Positions 21,912 through 36,166 are shown, numbered from the stretch's first letter. The stretch is 64,000 bases of DNA from Myotis daubentonii (GCF_963259705.1 NC_081842.1:92246433-92310432); one strand, 5' to 3'. A program made the numbers and translations. Notes: generated by a model from the letters alone, not told the origin.

Positions 21912-22087
21912 TTAAAGCTATAATCAGAGAAAAAACTTATAAGGTGATGTATTTTCATTTGATAAACAACACTTAAGAAAAATGAGCTTACTTTATTTAA
22001 CTTAATAGGGTAGAAAATCAAAATGTATAGAATGACAATGATAATAAAAACTTAGGGGACAGAGAAGAAAAAAAAGACAACAGAATA
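21912..22087. other. AT-rich spacer, no gene
   Basis: Short AT-rich stretch between the composite Helitron and the mosaic duplication. Nothing recognised. Confidence 0.5.
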
Positions 22088-22343
22088 AAGAACTTTGACA
22101 GATATTGCCTTATAAAATGTAAGGAATAACACTTTAAACACATGAGAATTTTACTACATTCCCTATTTTAAAAGTATGAAAATTATGTCAGCATTAAAAT
22201 ATCCCAATATATTAAAATAATATAAATCATAATATAGAATTATGATGTGAAAATTGGTATAGCTTGACATTTACATATTTCAGACATAAGTGATTATTGT
22301 GATGTTTAATATCCTCTAAAGAGGGGCCCAGGGACTATCCAAA
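22088..22343. repeat. Mosaic duplication block A (direct copy of C plus inverted copy of B)
   Basis: The left portion, 22088-22189, is near-identical and direct to 25583-25701, apart from one indel. The right portion, 22190-22343, matches the reverse complement of 23260-23410 at roughly 90% by eye. Both similarities break at the same base (...ATTATGTC | AGCATT...). Confidence 0.85.
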
Positions 22344-22744
22344 AAGGACCTAAGCTGTAGTCTGTCCTGCCTCTGAGGGAGGTGACTGGGCCGCAGAACA
22401 GGGGAAGGCACTGCTCCTATCCTCCACCATTGCGGCTCAGCCCCCATCATCCTGCCGCCTCGCCGATCAGGGGATGGCGCCACCCCATCACCTTGCCATT
22501 GCCACCCGGCCTCCCTCTGTGGGAGGCGACCAGACAGGCTGATCAGGGGATGGTGCTGACCCACACCCCACCCTGTCACCCCTCTGCCACCTCTGGTTGC
22601 TGTCGCCCCATCACCATTCCCTCCCTTTACCTGCTGGCACATGCCTTGGCTGGCCTGGCACTGCCTGCTCGCTGGCTCCACCCCCTGCTGACTGGTCATT
22701 CTGCTATTCAGTCGATTTGCATATTATGCCTTTATTATATAGGA
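22344..22744 (-). mobile_element. Helitron (HeliBat-like), 3'-truncated
   Basis: The minus-strand 5' end TCCTATATAATAAAGGC is at 22744, with T following. The inner part is GC-rich. No CTAG hairpin is found at the left, where the element meets block A, so the 3' end is missing or was replaced. Confidence 0.75.
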
Positions 22745-23259
22745 TTGCCAGTGTGCATTGTATACACCAGCTGGTCGGTCAGTTGGACAGTCGGACAGAC
22801 GTTAGCCTTATATGTATATAAGATGATGAAATCACTAAACAATAAATAGCAAAATTAAAATGTAAGATCAATGGTATCAAAAGCAGAAGATAAGATGAAG
22901 TCTAAATAATATATGGGTAAGAAAAACAGAAATAATTTATGAACTTGAAGAATGTAGTCACTTGGGAGGTAAAACTGGTATTATCAAAAACAGCAATGAC
23001 TGTGTGAAAATTCTAGTTTGGTGTTGAAAACTAATTATGAATACTTTTTCTAAAGGAACTCCCACATATAAAGACATCTGTTTGGTTCAGAACTAATGAA
23101 GGGATAATATAACTTTAATTGGATGAAATTGTGTAATGTCTAAAGTGATATAAATATTCTGAGAGGCTTATTAGGTATTTAATTCCCGAATCAAGTTAAG
23201 CTGCATTATGACTTCTAAGACATGTTAGAGTTGCATTAGTTTACCCTCCTGATAAACCC
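22745..23259. other. No gene seen
   Basis: About 500 bp between the arms of the inverted repeat. AT-rich, short frames only. Confidence 0.5.
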
Positions 23260-23410
23260 TGGGCCCCTATCTGGAGGATATTAAACATCACAATAATCAC
23301 TTATATCTGAAATATCTAATTGTCAAACTATACCAATTTTCACATTATAATTCTAGGTTATGATTTATAGTATTTTAATATATTGGGACATTTTAATGCT
23401 GATATTTTAT
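23260..23410. repeat. Mosaic duplication block B (inverted arm)
   Basis: The reverse complement of the right half of block A (22190-22343), about 13 differences in 150 bp by eye. Similarity starts at CCCTGGGCCCC and ends at TTTTAATGCTGA. Confidence 0.85.
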
Positions 23411-23474
23411 TGAAGAATGCACATTTATATTACAAGGTGCTAATGTTATGTAATTCTGTTTGTACATATTTTTT

Positions 23475-23601
23475 GTTGGTGGCGGGGAGCAGGCCTAAGC
23501 TCTCAGTAGGACATCCCTTTAGGACTCCTGGACTGTGAGAGGGTGCAGGCCGGGCTGAGAGACCCCTCCAGTGCACAAATTTTCATGCACCGGGTCTCTA
23601 G
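23475..23601 (+). mobile_element. Helitron 3'-end fragment
   Basis: The last ~125 bp of a plus-strand Helitron: GAGCAGGCCTAAGC... through a decayed hairpin (GTGCACAAATTTTCATGCAC) to CTAG at 23598-23601 and T. The 5' part is missing. Confidence 0.8.
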
Positions 23602-23644
23602 TTTAAAAATAGATGTTGTCTTGAGCATGTGTGATACATATCAA

Positions 23645-23993
23645 GCTCTTGCTGGCACCAATCCAATCGGGGCCAGGGAAGGACGTGAGAGGTTGGCCAG
23701 CCAGGAAGGGACTGAGGGAGGGCTCCAGGGCATGTCTGGCCCATCTCACTCAGTCTCAATTGGCTGGACTCCAGCATCAAGTTAACCTACCAATCAGAGC
23801 GTCTGCGGCCTGGTGGTTGGTGCACATCATAGTGACTGGTTGACCACTCGACTGTCTGCACCCTGGTGGTCAGTGCATATCATAGCAAGCAGTTGAGTGG
23901 CCTTAGCATATCATTAGCTTATTACGCTTTGATTGATTGAACAGCTGACCAGATGACCAGGCACTTAGCATATTAGGCTTTTATTCTATAAGA
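23645..23993 (-). mobile_element. Helitron (HeliBat-like), 5' end clear
   Basis: The minus-strand 5' TC is at 23993 (TCTTATAGAATAAAAGCC), with T following. Two copies of a CTGGTGGT(T/C)(G/A)GTGCA(C/T)ATCATAG motif lie at about 23811 and 23862, an internal partial duplication. The 3' boundary on the left is unclear. Confidence 0.7.
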
Positions 23994-25582
23994 TAATGTA
24001 AATATATTTTTAAATGCCAAAGAAACAAAATTTTACTTTGTATTTTACTTTTATTTTAATCTACTGTGTTGAGTCTGTGTGTCTACTCTAGGCTACTGAG
24101 ACCACAGAAAAGCCACATCCTAATTGAAAGGGCTATGTCTAGAAGTAAAGTTCTCACACTAGGAGAAAAGTCAGAATTAAACAGTCCGGACCAAACAAAG
24201 CATGCAAGCAAATCTTGATATATAATCAAATTATTTCACAGTTAAAGAAGAATAAAATATATTGACTCCCATGTATTATATTTATTACATTTATCAGAGA
24301 GACTTTATCAAATGGGTATATATGTGGATATCTATAATCTATAATGTATCTATAATCTATGATCTATAGTTTTACCCAAGCAAATAAAATTATGTGGTTC
24401 TAAATATGTCTGTGAAGTTACACAAATTATTTTTTTCATTTTGAAAATTAAACATTTCAATTTATATTATAAATAATAAGTGTCAATTATGAACTTGTCT
24501 TCTTAATGCCACTTGTGTATATAACTTTAACGTTAAAAATAAATAGAACAAACATAATATAAATGACTAAATTGGAAACAAATATTTATTTAATGTGGCA
24601 CTAACTGGATCAATTTTAAGGTTTTAAAAATCTTATTGTTAGAAATGAGAATATATAATAATTTGGTGATAAAATCTGATTAGTATTAATTTGTTTAACA
24701 AAATAATTTGATCAAACTTAGAGATAATGCAAGTTATTTTATAGGGTTAAGGGTGTCTTCTAAGTTATCTTATAAAACAATTTTCATAGGCTAATTAATA
24801 ATATAATTACACATTTGATTACTAGGGAATTTTTTTAAGCCTCAATTAATTTGACTTAGCATATTCCAGATGGGTAAAATATTTATTTATAAAGAGCACT
24901 TTTCCATTTATATTAACCAAGTATATATTATACAAAAATCTTATATTGCAAAGTAGTTTTTCTTGGTTGCAGACTGAGTCAGTAATTCTTGAAAACAGTA
25001 TTATAAAAATAAATGGGAATGGTGTGTTGTCTGCTTTCTTTTTCCAGTTTTTGGACAAAGTATAAAAGGGATTGGGTCATATTTTTACATTTAAGGAGTA
25101 ATCATTGAATTTATGGTTAAGTATGAGAGTTTCTATCATGGGGAGATACATTAATTCCAGTAAAAGTATTTTGTTATGCTTTCCATTGCAAAGATAGCAG
25201 ATGAAATTAACTTGCCATATAGTGGCTGGTATCCTTGAATAACGGCACCATATGAAGCTTCATTGTGTGCTCTGATGTAGAAATACTGAACATGAGCAGT
25301 GGCATCAGTTAAATCAGCCTTGCAGGAAGAGGCCCATGGTGTTGGGCTAGTGCATAGCCTCCAGTCTTGCAACATGGCTGATGTTTTGATCGTGGGGACC
25401 TTGGACAAGCATTGCCATCCTCGTGACCTCTGGAGTGAGCCATGAGAATATGGATGGGGCACAGTCCTGAAGTAAGTCACAATAGACCTATGTGCCTGCT
25501 TCTTATTAAGATAAATTCCACATTATTGTAAAAAAAAAAATGAACCTGTATTGCTGGCAGTATCCCTTTGACAAGCAAGTGT
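23994..25582. other. AT-rich sequence; one unidentified 109-codon frame
   Basis: Mostly AT-rich DNA without recognised elements. A frame of 109 codons on the minus strand (25480-25151) has more complex composition (Cys, Trp, aromatic residues; CTSPTPWASSCKADLTDATA) than its surroundings. I do not recognise it. It could be a fragment of an old exon or retrocopy, or chance; no start context, splice sites or poly(A) support a gene. Confidence 0.4.
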
Positions 25583-25701
25583 TCAGAACTTTTGACAGAT
25601 ATTGCCTTATAAAATGTAAGGAATAACACTTTTATCTCGAGGTCCTTTGACCATATGAGAATTTTACTACATTCCCTATTTTAAAAGTATGAAAATTATG
25701 T
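25583..25701. repeat. Mosaic duplication block C (direct copy)
   Basis: It matches 22088-22189 essentially base for base on either side of one indel (about 18 bases around 25633-25651, including TATCTCGAGGTCC, replacing AAACAC in block A). Similarity stops at ATTATGTC. Confidence 0.88.
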
Positions 25702-26339
25702 CTAAGCCAAAAACAAAACAAAACAAAAAAACACACAAAGGCACCATGTACACAGGTTCGGTAAGATATCAAAAGGGGAATAGCAGAATGGCTTTATGAT
25801 TCTTGTCTGGATAAATATGACAGGGTCTTGAAAACTTGTTGAAATGTTATAACTAACACTTCTCATGTGTTTCAGGGATTCCTTCTTGGTTTATATTTGC
25901 TAGATTAGCTTTTGCTTCCTCCTTGCCTCTGATTACATTAACTCAGATGGTTCCCTCTCATAGTGGTTCAAATGTCCAATATTTAGTTTTTATAATCCCC
26001 ATGCAGATTAATTTGCAGAATTCCAAAATGACAGACCTCCTCAATTCCCCAGACAGAGAAAATCAGGCAGCTGCCACAAGCTTCTGAATGCTGCATGTGA
26101 ATCCCAATCTTAATTTTCACTGCTATCCACACATTCTAGGATACCAAGGCAATCTACACGGCTCTATGTACTTATATCATCTTTAGAGTAAGATATGGAA
26201 AAATTTGTACATAACTAGGAGTAGCTTTTTCTGCTTATGATTCTTTTTGTTTTTTATCTATCTTTGCTTTGTTATTCATTTGAATATTTACTTTATGTTA
26301 TAATGTCAAACTTTGCAAATTCTTATTAGATTGATTAAT
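25702..26339. other. No gene seen
   Basis: Unassigned sequence starting with a short CAAAA-rich tract (25709-25738). No frame or family recognised. Confidence 0.5.
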
Positions 26340-26498
26340 TTTTACTTGAGTTAATCCAGTTGTTTTCAGGTATATATAATTTATAAATGACATATAATAT
26401 TGTATTAGTTTAGGGCACACAACATGATGATTTGGTATTTGTATATATTTTGAAATGATATAATCAGGTTTCATAGGTCAACATTTATATAATCTTAA
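26340..26498 (-). mobile_element. Old L1 3' end fragment
   Basis: The stretch around TAAATGACATATAATATTGT and the following GGGCACACAACATGATGATT reads as the antisense 3' end of an old L1. A related stretch is at 58340-58440. A Helitron interrupts it at 26499. Confidence 0.55.
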
Positions 26499-26897
26499 CT
26501 AGAGGCCCAGTGCATGAGATTCGTGCACTGGGTGGGGGTGTCCCTCAGTCTGGCCTGCTCCCTCTCACAGTCCAGGACCCCTAAGGTGATGTCTGGGGAT
26601 CAGGCCTAAGCCAGCAGTCAGACATCCCTCTCGCAGTCTGGGACTCTCCCAGTATGGGGCTCCTCTCTCCTTACCACCTGCCTGCAGTGGAGGCTGGAAA
26701 GGCTCCCGCTACCGCCGCTGAGCTCACCAGCCATGTATCCTGCTTCTGGCTGAGCAGCACTCCCTCTGTGTTAGCGCACTGAACACTAGGGGCAGCTCCT
26801 GCATTGAGTGTCTGCCCCCTGGTGGTCAGTGTGCATCATAGCGACCGCTCATTCCACTGTTTGGTTGATTTGCATATTACACTTTTATTATATAAGA
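26499..26897 (-). mobile_element. Helitron (HeliBat-like), complete ends
   Basis: CTAG at 26499-26502 after an A, a 3' hairpin (GTGCATGAGATTCGTGCAC), and minus-strand 5' TC at 26897 (TCTTATATAATAAAAGTG) followed by T. About 400 bp, non-coding. Includes the CTGCCCCCTGGTGGTCAGTG segment shared by several Helitrons here. Confidence 0.88.
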
Positions 26898-27692
26898 TGG
26901 TAACCTTTCTGTCTTCCAAAATTTATACTGTTTTCCTTACTGCAGTAGAAAAAACTTAAACAACAAAATATTTTTTTTAAATAAGGACAATAACCACTGT
27001 TAAGACCCTATTTGCAACTGAAGTACATCCAATTCAATCTATTTTATGTCTTTAAGAAAACAAATAAAATTAACCATCTCTTGACTAAAATTCCAGGGGA
27101 AGGACTAACTTTAGCCGTGACTAAAACTATAACCTCAGAAGCTGTCCTGAGGAATATATTTTTCTTTCCACATCTCTAAACTTTGTTTTTATTTGCATGC
27201 TGCCCTCATTCTTTCCTACAACAAATGAATTGTTTCATGAGGCCCAGAAGGATAGATGTCAGCCACTTCAATTTATAACATCCATTCAACTTCTAATCCC
27301 AAAGCTGGGAAAAGTATGTACTGATAACTCTGGCATAAATGCCCCAGAGAATGTGCCGATTGGCCCCGTTTGGGTTAAGTGTCATTCTTGAATTACTCAT
27401 TGTGTCCAGGATACTGATGGACTTTTACTGATCAAATCTGGGTCATCCATCCAACATAAAGACAAGGAAAATAGCACCACATAAACCACATGAAATATGA
27501 GAAAGCTGGTTCACAAATAGCACTATATTAGGTAGGCTATAAAATATTCCAGTAAAAGGATAAACTATAAGTTTTATTGAATAAACAAAATAACATTGCA
27601 TTGCTTCCTTACATTATTACCCCATAGGATTTGTGGTGGTGGTCATTTTTGGTCATGGGGGCTCTTCTTCCAGCAGTGACTCAGAGACCTAG
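26898..27692. other. No gene seen; perhaps an old unassigned repeat
   Basis: A 64-codon frame at 27197-27391 has no recognisable domain. The 27230-27420 segment has the feel of an old dispersed repeat, but I cannot assign a family. Confidence 0.35.
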
Positions 27693-27707
27693 AATCCTTA
27701 CAATTTT

Positions 27708-27912
27708 TTTAAAAAATATTTTTATTGATTTCAGAGAGGAAAGGAGGAGAGAGAAATAGAAACATCACTGATAAGAGAGAGAATAATTGAGTAGCTGTCT
27801 CCTGCATGATCCCCACTGTGGATTGAGCCTGCAACCTGGGCATGTACCCTAATCAAGAATTGAACTGTGACCTCTTGATTCATATGTCAATCACTAAGCC
27901 ACACTAGTCAGG
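27708..27912 (-). mobile_element. Ves SINE
   Basis: Minus-strand SINE with the T-rich tail at 27708 and the tRNA-like head ending near 27912. The imperfect duplication AATCCTTACAATTTT / AATCCTTCCAAATTTT flanks it (about 27693 and 27914), so it is older than the copy at 8992. Confidence 0.85.
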
Positions 27913-28389
27913 TAATCCTTCCAAATTTTGAATCTGGTATCTTCCACAATGGCTAAACATTTACAGATATTCCAGCTGGAAACCAGTGGAAAAGAGAGAA
28001 AGTGAAGAAAAGATAAATTTGGCTTTGTCATGAAAGTGATATATGACTTATGCTTATTTTCACTAGTAATTACTAATTATATGGACATATTATGTATTAT
28101 ATCTTGGAAATGCATTTTAGCTGTGGACCTAAGAAGAGGAATGTAGTGCTGATGACATAACCAGTCTCCTCCATGGAAATTAACCATCAAACTTTATCTG
28201 TTCATTACCTTACTAAACCATTTATGTTTTTACTTTATTGAAGATTTGCTGTACTTAACTATTAAGCACTATGTTCTATGGTGATTTGAAACAATTATAT
28301 ATAATGGAAAGGAAGTAATCTTTTTGTAACAGTAATTTATTATTATGCAAAGCTCTAAAAATGGTGTAAACATCAAGCAAACGTTATAC
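27913..28389. other. No gene seen
   Basis: Unassigned AT-rich sequence with short frames only. Confidence 0.5.
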
Positions 28390-29641
28390 TTGATGTTGTT
28401 CAGTTTGGGTATTTTCTGCTACCTTGTCTTCAAAGTCATTCTTTAGATCCTCTGCTTCATTTAATCTGTGTTGATTCCATCTAATATATTTTGCACTTCA
28501 CTTATTGTATTCTGACTGATTCTTTTTTATGGCTTCTCTCTCTTTGTCTAAGTTCTCACCGAGTTCACCTATTTTTGTCCTAAATTTATTGAACATCTTT
28601 GTAACCAGTGATTTGAACTCTGTATCTGGTTGATTGATTACCTTCATTTCATTTAGTCCTTTTTCTGCAGTTTCTGTCCTGTTCTTTCATTTGAAACATG
28701 TTTCTTTGTCTCCTAATTTTGGCTGCCTCCCTGTGTTTATTTCTATGTATTAGGTTTGCTATGCTTCCCAATCTTGGCAGAGTAGTCTTATGTAGTAGTT
28801 ATCTTGTGGGTCAATTGGTACAGTCTCCCTGGTCACCAGAGCCCTGCACTCCAGGATTGTCACTGGTGTGGGGTCTGTGTGCTGTCCTATTGCAATTGAG
28901 CGCTGATTGCTGTTTGCACATCAATGAGTGGGATTGCCCCTCAGTCTGACTGGCTGTAAGGACTGACTATGACTACAGTCATAGTTGGGTAGCAGCTGAC
29001 TCCACTAGTGTGATTTACTGTAGTGAGGCTCTCGTGCCTGTTGAATCCACCCTTTGGGTATATCACTAGTGAATCTAATTGGTTGATGCTTTAGTGTGGT
29101 CTGAAGCCAGTCATTGGGTGTGTTAGTTCTGGGATGTCTTGGGAGGGGCTCTGGTGTAGGTCAATCACCACCTAACCTCATCGACCTGCGGTTGGTAGCT
29201 GCTTGTGCTGGGGCTTGGAGGTACCTAGGAGTGGCTATGAGGCTGGCTACCACTAGTGTTGGTCTGCGGGTCACTTATCAAGAGGAACAGCGCACAATAG
29301 ACCAGCAGCTGATGATTTGAAATGTGTAGACCTTTGAGAATCTTCAGGGCAGTCTGCAGTGGGAATTGAGGATGGCTTCTTGTGAGTAACAGGTGCTGAA
29401 AGAGGTTCTGGCCTCTGTATGAGTTGGATGGGGCACATTCTCAGGAAATACCAGAGTAGGGTGAGTTTGATGGAGATTCAGATTCGGTGCCCACTTTCCC
29501 CTGCAGTCTGGGCAGAGTGACAGCTCAGCAAAGGGACTGTGGTGCCTGCTAGCACTTCTGCCTCAGCCAGAGCTATCCCTCTAGCCCTCACCCTGAAGCC
29601 AGATAATTCAGTTTCTCCCTCTATGTCTTTGGCCTTTTTTA

Positions 29642-29845
29642 TTTTTATTTTTTTATTTATTTCAGAAGGAGTAAGGGAGAGGGAGAGAGATATAGAAACA
29701 TCAATGAGAGAGAGAATCAGCTGCCTCTTGCATGCCTCCTACTGGGAATCTAGCCCACAACCTGGGCATGTGCCCTGACCAGGAATCAAACTTTGCCCTC
29801 CTGGTTCATGAGTTGATGCTCAACCATTGAGCAACACCAGCCTGG
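29642..29845 (-). mobile_element. Ves SINE
   Basis: Complete minus-strand copy. The target-site duplication TGTCTTTGGCCTTTTTTA (29624-29641) recurs with one change at 29846-29863. Confidence 0.93.
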
Positions 29846-30119
29846 TGTCCTTGGCCTTTTTTAATCTACTATAGCAGCACTGGAGCTCAGAATAAGTAAG
29901 TCCATCAGTGAGTAATTCTATCTATGGGCCCTTTAAGAGTGCCCCCAGAGACTCTAGCTGCCCTCACTCTCACTTGGACTGAATTCCCGCGTATTTTCAC
30001 AGCCAGATGTGTGGAATGCGTTTCCTGGCACAGGTGCTCTGGGCTCAGAAGCCTTTTGTGGGGCTGGGACCCTTTACTCCCAAGAATCCTTGACAGTGAA
30101 GATATCTCTCTCAATTCTT

Positions 30120-30353
30120 TTTTTTTTTTTTTCCAATCTTTACCCGCGGGTATGTTCTTATTGATTTCAGAAACAGAAGAAGAGAGAGATAGAAATTTTG
30201 ATGTGAGAGAGAAATATCAATCAGTTGTCTCATGAATGCACCCCAACCTGAGATAGAACCCACAACCTAGGTATGTGCTCTGGCTGGGAATCGAACCCAC
30301 AACCTTTTGGTGTACATGATGATGCTATAACCAACTTAGCCACCCAGCCAGGG
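30120..30353 (-). mobile_element. Older bat tRNA-derived SINE
   Basis: Head and tail differ from the Ves copies: the left part has CGGGTATG after the T run, and the head ends with GCCACCCAGCCAGGG. The duplication TCTCTCTCAATTCTT (30105-30119) matches about 30354-30369 with one or two differences. The copy at 50366-50619 is of a similar older type. Confidence 0.85.
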
Positions 30354-30600
30354 TTCTCTCCCAATTCTTAACCACTGTATGTGGGTGTGAAGGTAGGAGC
30401 AGACCATTTTGTGTATCTTCCCCTCCCACTAGTCTTAAAATGGCTTCTTATATCCTTAGGTATAGGAGTTCTGTTTAGTTAGTCTTCAGGTGGTTCTCAA
30501 GTGTGGTTGTTCTATAATATAGTTGTTATTTTGATGTGGTCATGGGAGGAGGAGAACAAAATATTTACCAACTCCATCATTTTAATCAGAAGTTCTTATT

Positions 30601-32736
30601 TAAAATCTTTGAAATAAATTTACACTGACAATAATTTGGTTTTCTTTAGGAACCCTCAGTTACATAGCTCTGGATAATCAATACACTCTTTGATAAAGGG
30701 GTTCAGTTAGACAGACTTGAGACCCTCAGAGCTGGTATATTAATGAATGATACCCTTGTAATGGTTGGGGACTTTGGCTCCAGGCTCCAAGTCTTCCTTT
30801 CTACCATAATATTTGCCATGTCAACAACCTATAGATTTCTGTGGGCACAAAATTCCTTGGTCCTCTGTCATATAAAGAAGACAAATGTGCAAACATATGT
30901 AGGGTTTTGTTGGTTTGGGGGGAAACTTACAAGCAGAACAATAGCAGAGTGTACTCAGTCCCCAAGCTTTCAGGGAAGGGGATTATGCCAGACTGACTTG
31001 GACCATGTATCCTGTGGCTAGGGCTCCTGTAGAGAGGGAGCCTGCCTGGAATGCATTGGGGTTTATGGGGATGGTGAGGCAGGGGACAGCTAGACCACTA
31101 ACCGGGAAGCTGCTTGATAAAAGAAATGATCTCAGTAGAAAAAGGGACTCTATTTTTTCCATTGCTTGCTGGTACCTGCTGAGCTAGCTATATGTTGAGC
31201 TACTTAAATGGGACTTAAATGGGACAAGAAATAAGTCTCCAGGATTTCCAATACTTCACTGATCCCCATCCTGAAAATCTGCTTTAAACACAGTAAATAT
31301 TTACTGCTCATTGGTCAACACAGAGAAAAACACTTGTTTTCCAGTCTCAGTAAGAAACGTTGGGAGGAAACTTGGGCAGGCACCAAGAGAGCAGTATTGT
31401 AAACTAATAGATGAGATAGGAACTGGAGTCCCATTCCCTCTGCCTAGAACTCTAACCAACCATTTTAGATAAGAATTCTAAATTGTCCCCAATCATTTAC
31501 CCTAAATCCTTATTGAAAATCTCATCCTCATCAGACAAATCCTTATCAGGTAGCTTTGGTGCCATGCTTTGCTTGCATGTGGCATTGAGAGGTCTATACA
31601 TATCCCTTAGCCACAGTGGCCGCCTTCTCCAGAAAAAGCCCACCTAGAAAACAGAGAGGGAAATATGCATTCTGGTTTTCCCTGCTTTCTCTTGCCACGA
31701 AACAGGCTGGGCTGTTTCCCAGTCCCACTGTGTACTGGGGAACTCTACTATTGTTCTATGCTTGGTTGGCACCATTCTTCATCTGATATTGCTAAACCAC
31801 CAGCATTTATTTGCAGTCATTTAGGTCGATTATTAGCTCTTGTTCATTCAGAATTTCTTTTGCTCACTCAGGTGTTTAAGCATCACTGACTTGCTGAATG
31901 TGATTAGTAATGACTCTTTGCAGAAGGAGTGGGGAAATCTGTGTATTATCACTTAGAATCAGGCAGCCATGAATCTGTGCTGGACATGGAAGAAAGTGGA
32001 TAGGTTTGGTGCTGGGCTGAGCTGGAGGGACCTAGCAGCACACACATGACCATAAGTGGGGTCTGGAGAGGCTGAGGCAGGACAGGTGAATGGAGAAGTG
32101 GTGCTACCAATATGTTTTCTGAAATAAAGGCCTAAGGAGAGAAGTCTTGGACAATTACTGCTCTCACACAACATTCTTCTTTACCCCATCTCTCCAGGGC
32201 CTCCCAGCTAGCTATCCAACAGATTTGAGTTTTTTAGTTAAAAAAGAAAGCCTGAAACCTACTGTGAATCTCCCACTAGCTTGTAAGGGTGGAGACCTGC
32301 TGCACCAAGACAGGGCACACATTTGTGCATGAGTTTAAGTGCTTGGGGGAAAGGACAGACGCCATCTTGAAGGCAGGCTCAGGGATCCACATATTCTGAC
32401 AATCCCAAAGACCTGATAAGAAGGGCCAGAAGTGGATGATCCTCTATGCACAGGAAGTCAAGTGTATTGTAATAAAGTGCTTCTTAGTGAGTCAGGGGAC
32501 AGAGAATCAGAATAAGTTATTTAACTAAATAACCACACCCCTCAATGATGTGTTTTCAAGTTCTCAGGGACTGACTGTATTGGGAAAACAAGGGCCAGAA
32601 GCACCTCTGCACCCTTGTTTGACTACACTGCTGCTTGAGGAAGTACTGGCTACCCAGGGATTCCAACTTCAGCCCTGCTAGTCTTGCCTATGGCTTATGT
32701 TATTTGCATAAAAATACTTAACAGTTTATACCTTAA
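30601..32736. other. Unassigned region; short LRRC37-tail-like segment at about 31540-31650
   Basis: Two kilobases of moderately GC-rich DNA without an identified repeat and with frames no longer than 92 codons. One segment (about 31595-31640, CCCTTAGCCACAGTGGCCGC) resembles 33285-33330 (CCCTTAGCCAAAGTGGCCAC), which lies in the LRRC37-like pseudogene, so part of this region may be a duplicated 3' portion of it. The rest could be an old LTR or unique DNA. Confidence 0.4.
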
Positions 32737-32969
32737 CTAGAGTCCCAGTGCATGAAATTTATGCATGGGTGGGGTCCCTAGGCCTGGCAGGCGATCAGGG
32801 GTCCCCCCTCTGGCTCCCACCTTGGCTGGCCTGGGGCCTGCGGGCTGGGGGCAGCTCCTATGTTGAGCTTCTGCCCCCTGGTGGTCAGTGTGTGTCATAG
32901 CAACTGGTCATTCCACCTGGTTGTTCTGCTGTTCAGTTGATTTGCATATTAGGCTTTTATTATATAGGA
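32737..32969 (-). mobile_element. Short complete Helitron (HeliBat-like)
   Basis: CTAG at 32737-32740 after A, and minus-strand 5' TCCTATATAATAAAAGCC at 32969 followed by T. About 233 bp. It lies between the two LRRC37-like stretches. Confidence 0.9.
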
Positions 32970-33099
32970 TTCCTTACCTCATGGCTAGGGGTGGATATGA
33001 ATTTATACATTTCAATAGGAGGAACACATGTAATTAATCAACAATGCTGGGCCAACCTTTCCAAATACAATTTGTAGGTAGCCTGGGGATGGGGTTCAC

Positions 33100-35285
<2,186 letters not shown>

Positions 35286-36166
35286 AACAGCTACCATATG
35301 AGCAGGAGACATGCCCGGATGTGCAACCTGGATATGACAGGCTCAGAGAAGTTTGGGTCACAGTGAGCAATTGGGGCAAGCTAGTGGCCCAGGCAAGTTG
35401 GGTACCTGCATTACCTGATGAGCAGGAGCAACAAAATTGGCAGCAGTATCACTATTGGCAGCAGTGCCCCAATTGGCAGCAATATTATGCTCAGGCCTCT
35501 TAGCAAACAAGTATACCTCCCCACCTCAGGTTCCAGCCTTCACTTATGCAACTTTTATTAGTCTTGGGCTGACAATGACGAAAGAAGAGTAAGCCTTCTT
35601 CCCAGAATCACCAGGGACAAAGTGGTCCTTTTCCCCTGAATAGAGGACCACTAACCCCCAATTGGGGCTCTCCTCCCTCCTTATAGCGAGGCAGGATTTG
35701 TGCTACATATCTGGGTAGGCCTGGACTCCAGCAGCCCAGCAATGGTGGGATGGGGGTATTAAAGGAGGTGGAGCACTGTGGGTGCCGCAGAGCTTCCCAA
35801 GGACGACACAGTGCCTAGCATCCCAGGAAATTCAGAAGTGCTAGTCTAGTTCTGGCAATCAGAACTCCTCCTCAAAGCTGAAATATGAAAGACATTGTTC
35901 CTCCCCTTGGCCATGCAGCTTACAAGAAAAGTAGTTGATTTGGAGTACTGCTATAGGTGCTGTGGCTCCTGAAGCTGCTTTCCATGTCATAACTGGCATC
36001 ACTATCATCTTACAGAGCTTCAGGATATATCATCATCCTCTTCCATCTCTTCTTCCTTGTCATTCTCGCCTCCTTGTCTGTCTTACTCCAACTCCTTGCT
36101 CTCCAGCTACTGCTGCCCTGCCATGTCTTAGACACTTTAGCCTGGGCAGCAACTCACCTCAAGGAT
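35286..36166. other. Unassigned sequence; Gln/Trp-rich frame at its start
   Basis: A plus-strand frame (35183-35503) ends in an unusual Gln/Trp/Tyr-rich run (NWQQYHYWQQCPNWQQYYAQ) coming from three near-repeats of a TTGGCAGCAGTATC-like unit (35437-35487). The part beyond about 35290 does not belong to the LRRC37 copy. It may be a fragment of another retrocopy, since the composition is protein-like; I cannot identify it. The remainder holds nothing I recognise. Confidence 0.35.

Larger units (their letters stand above)
28390..30600 (-). mobile_element. Old L1, 5' region (ORF1 / 5' UTR-like), with two SINEs inside
   Basis: The stretch around GAACTCTGTATCTGGTTGAT and the preceding Ser/Leu-rich antisense of a coiled coil resemble the ORF1 and 5' UTR end of old mammalian L1 read in reverse. 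It is GC-richer to the right (29000-30120), as a 5' UTR would be. Frames are short and broken. It is interrupted by SINEs at 29642-29845 and 30120-30353. Assignment is by recognition only. Confidence 0.5.

Noticed and set aside
21152..22849. Overlapping GC-rich frames (up to 155 codons) suggesting small genes
   Set aside because: They fall inside non-autonomous Helitrons, occur on both strands and recur only with the element.
25151..25480. Class II cytokine receptor or other FN3 domain in the 109-codon frame
   Set aside because: A faint resemblance around CKADLTDATAHVQYFYIRA was considered, but spacing and key residues do not hold up well enough to name it.
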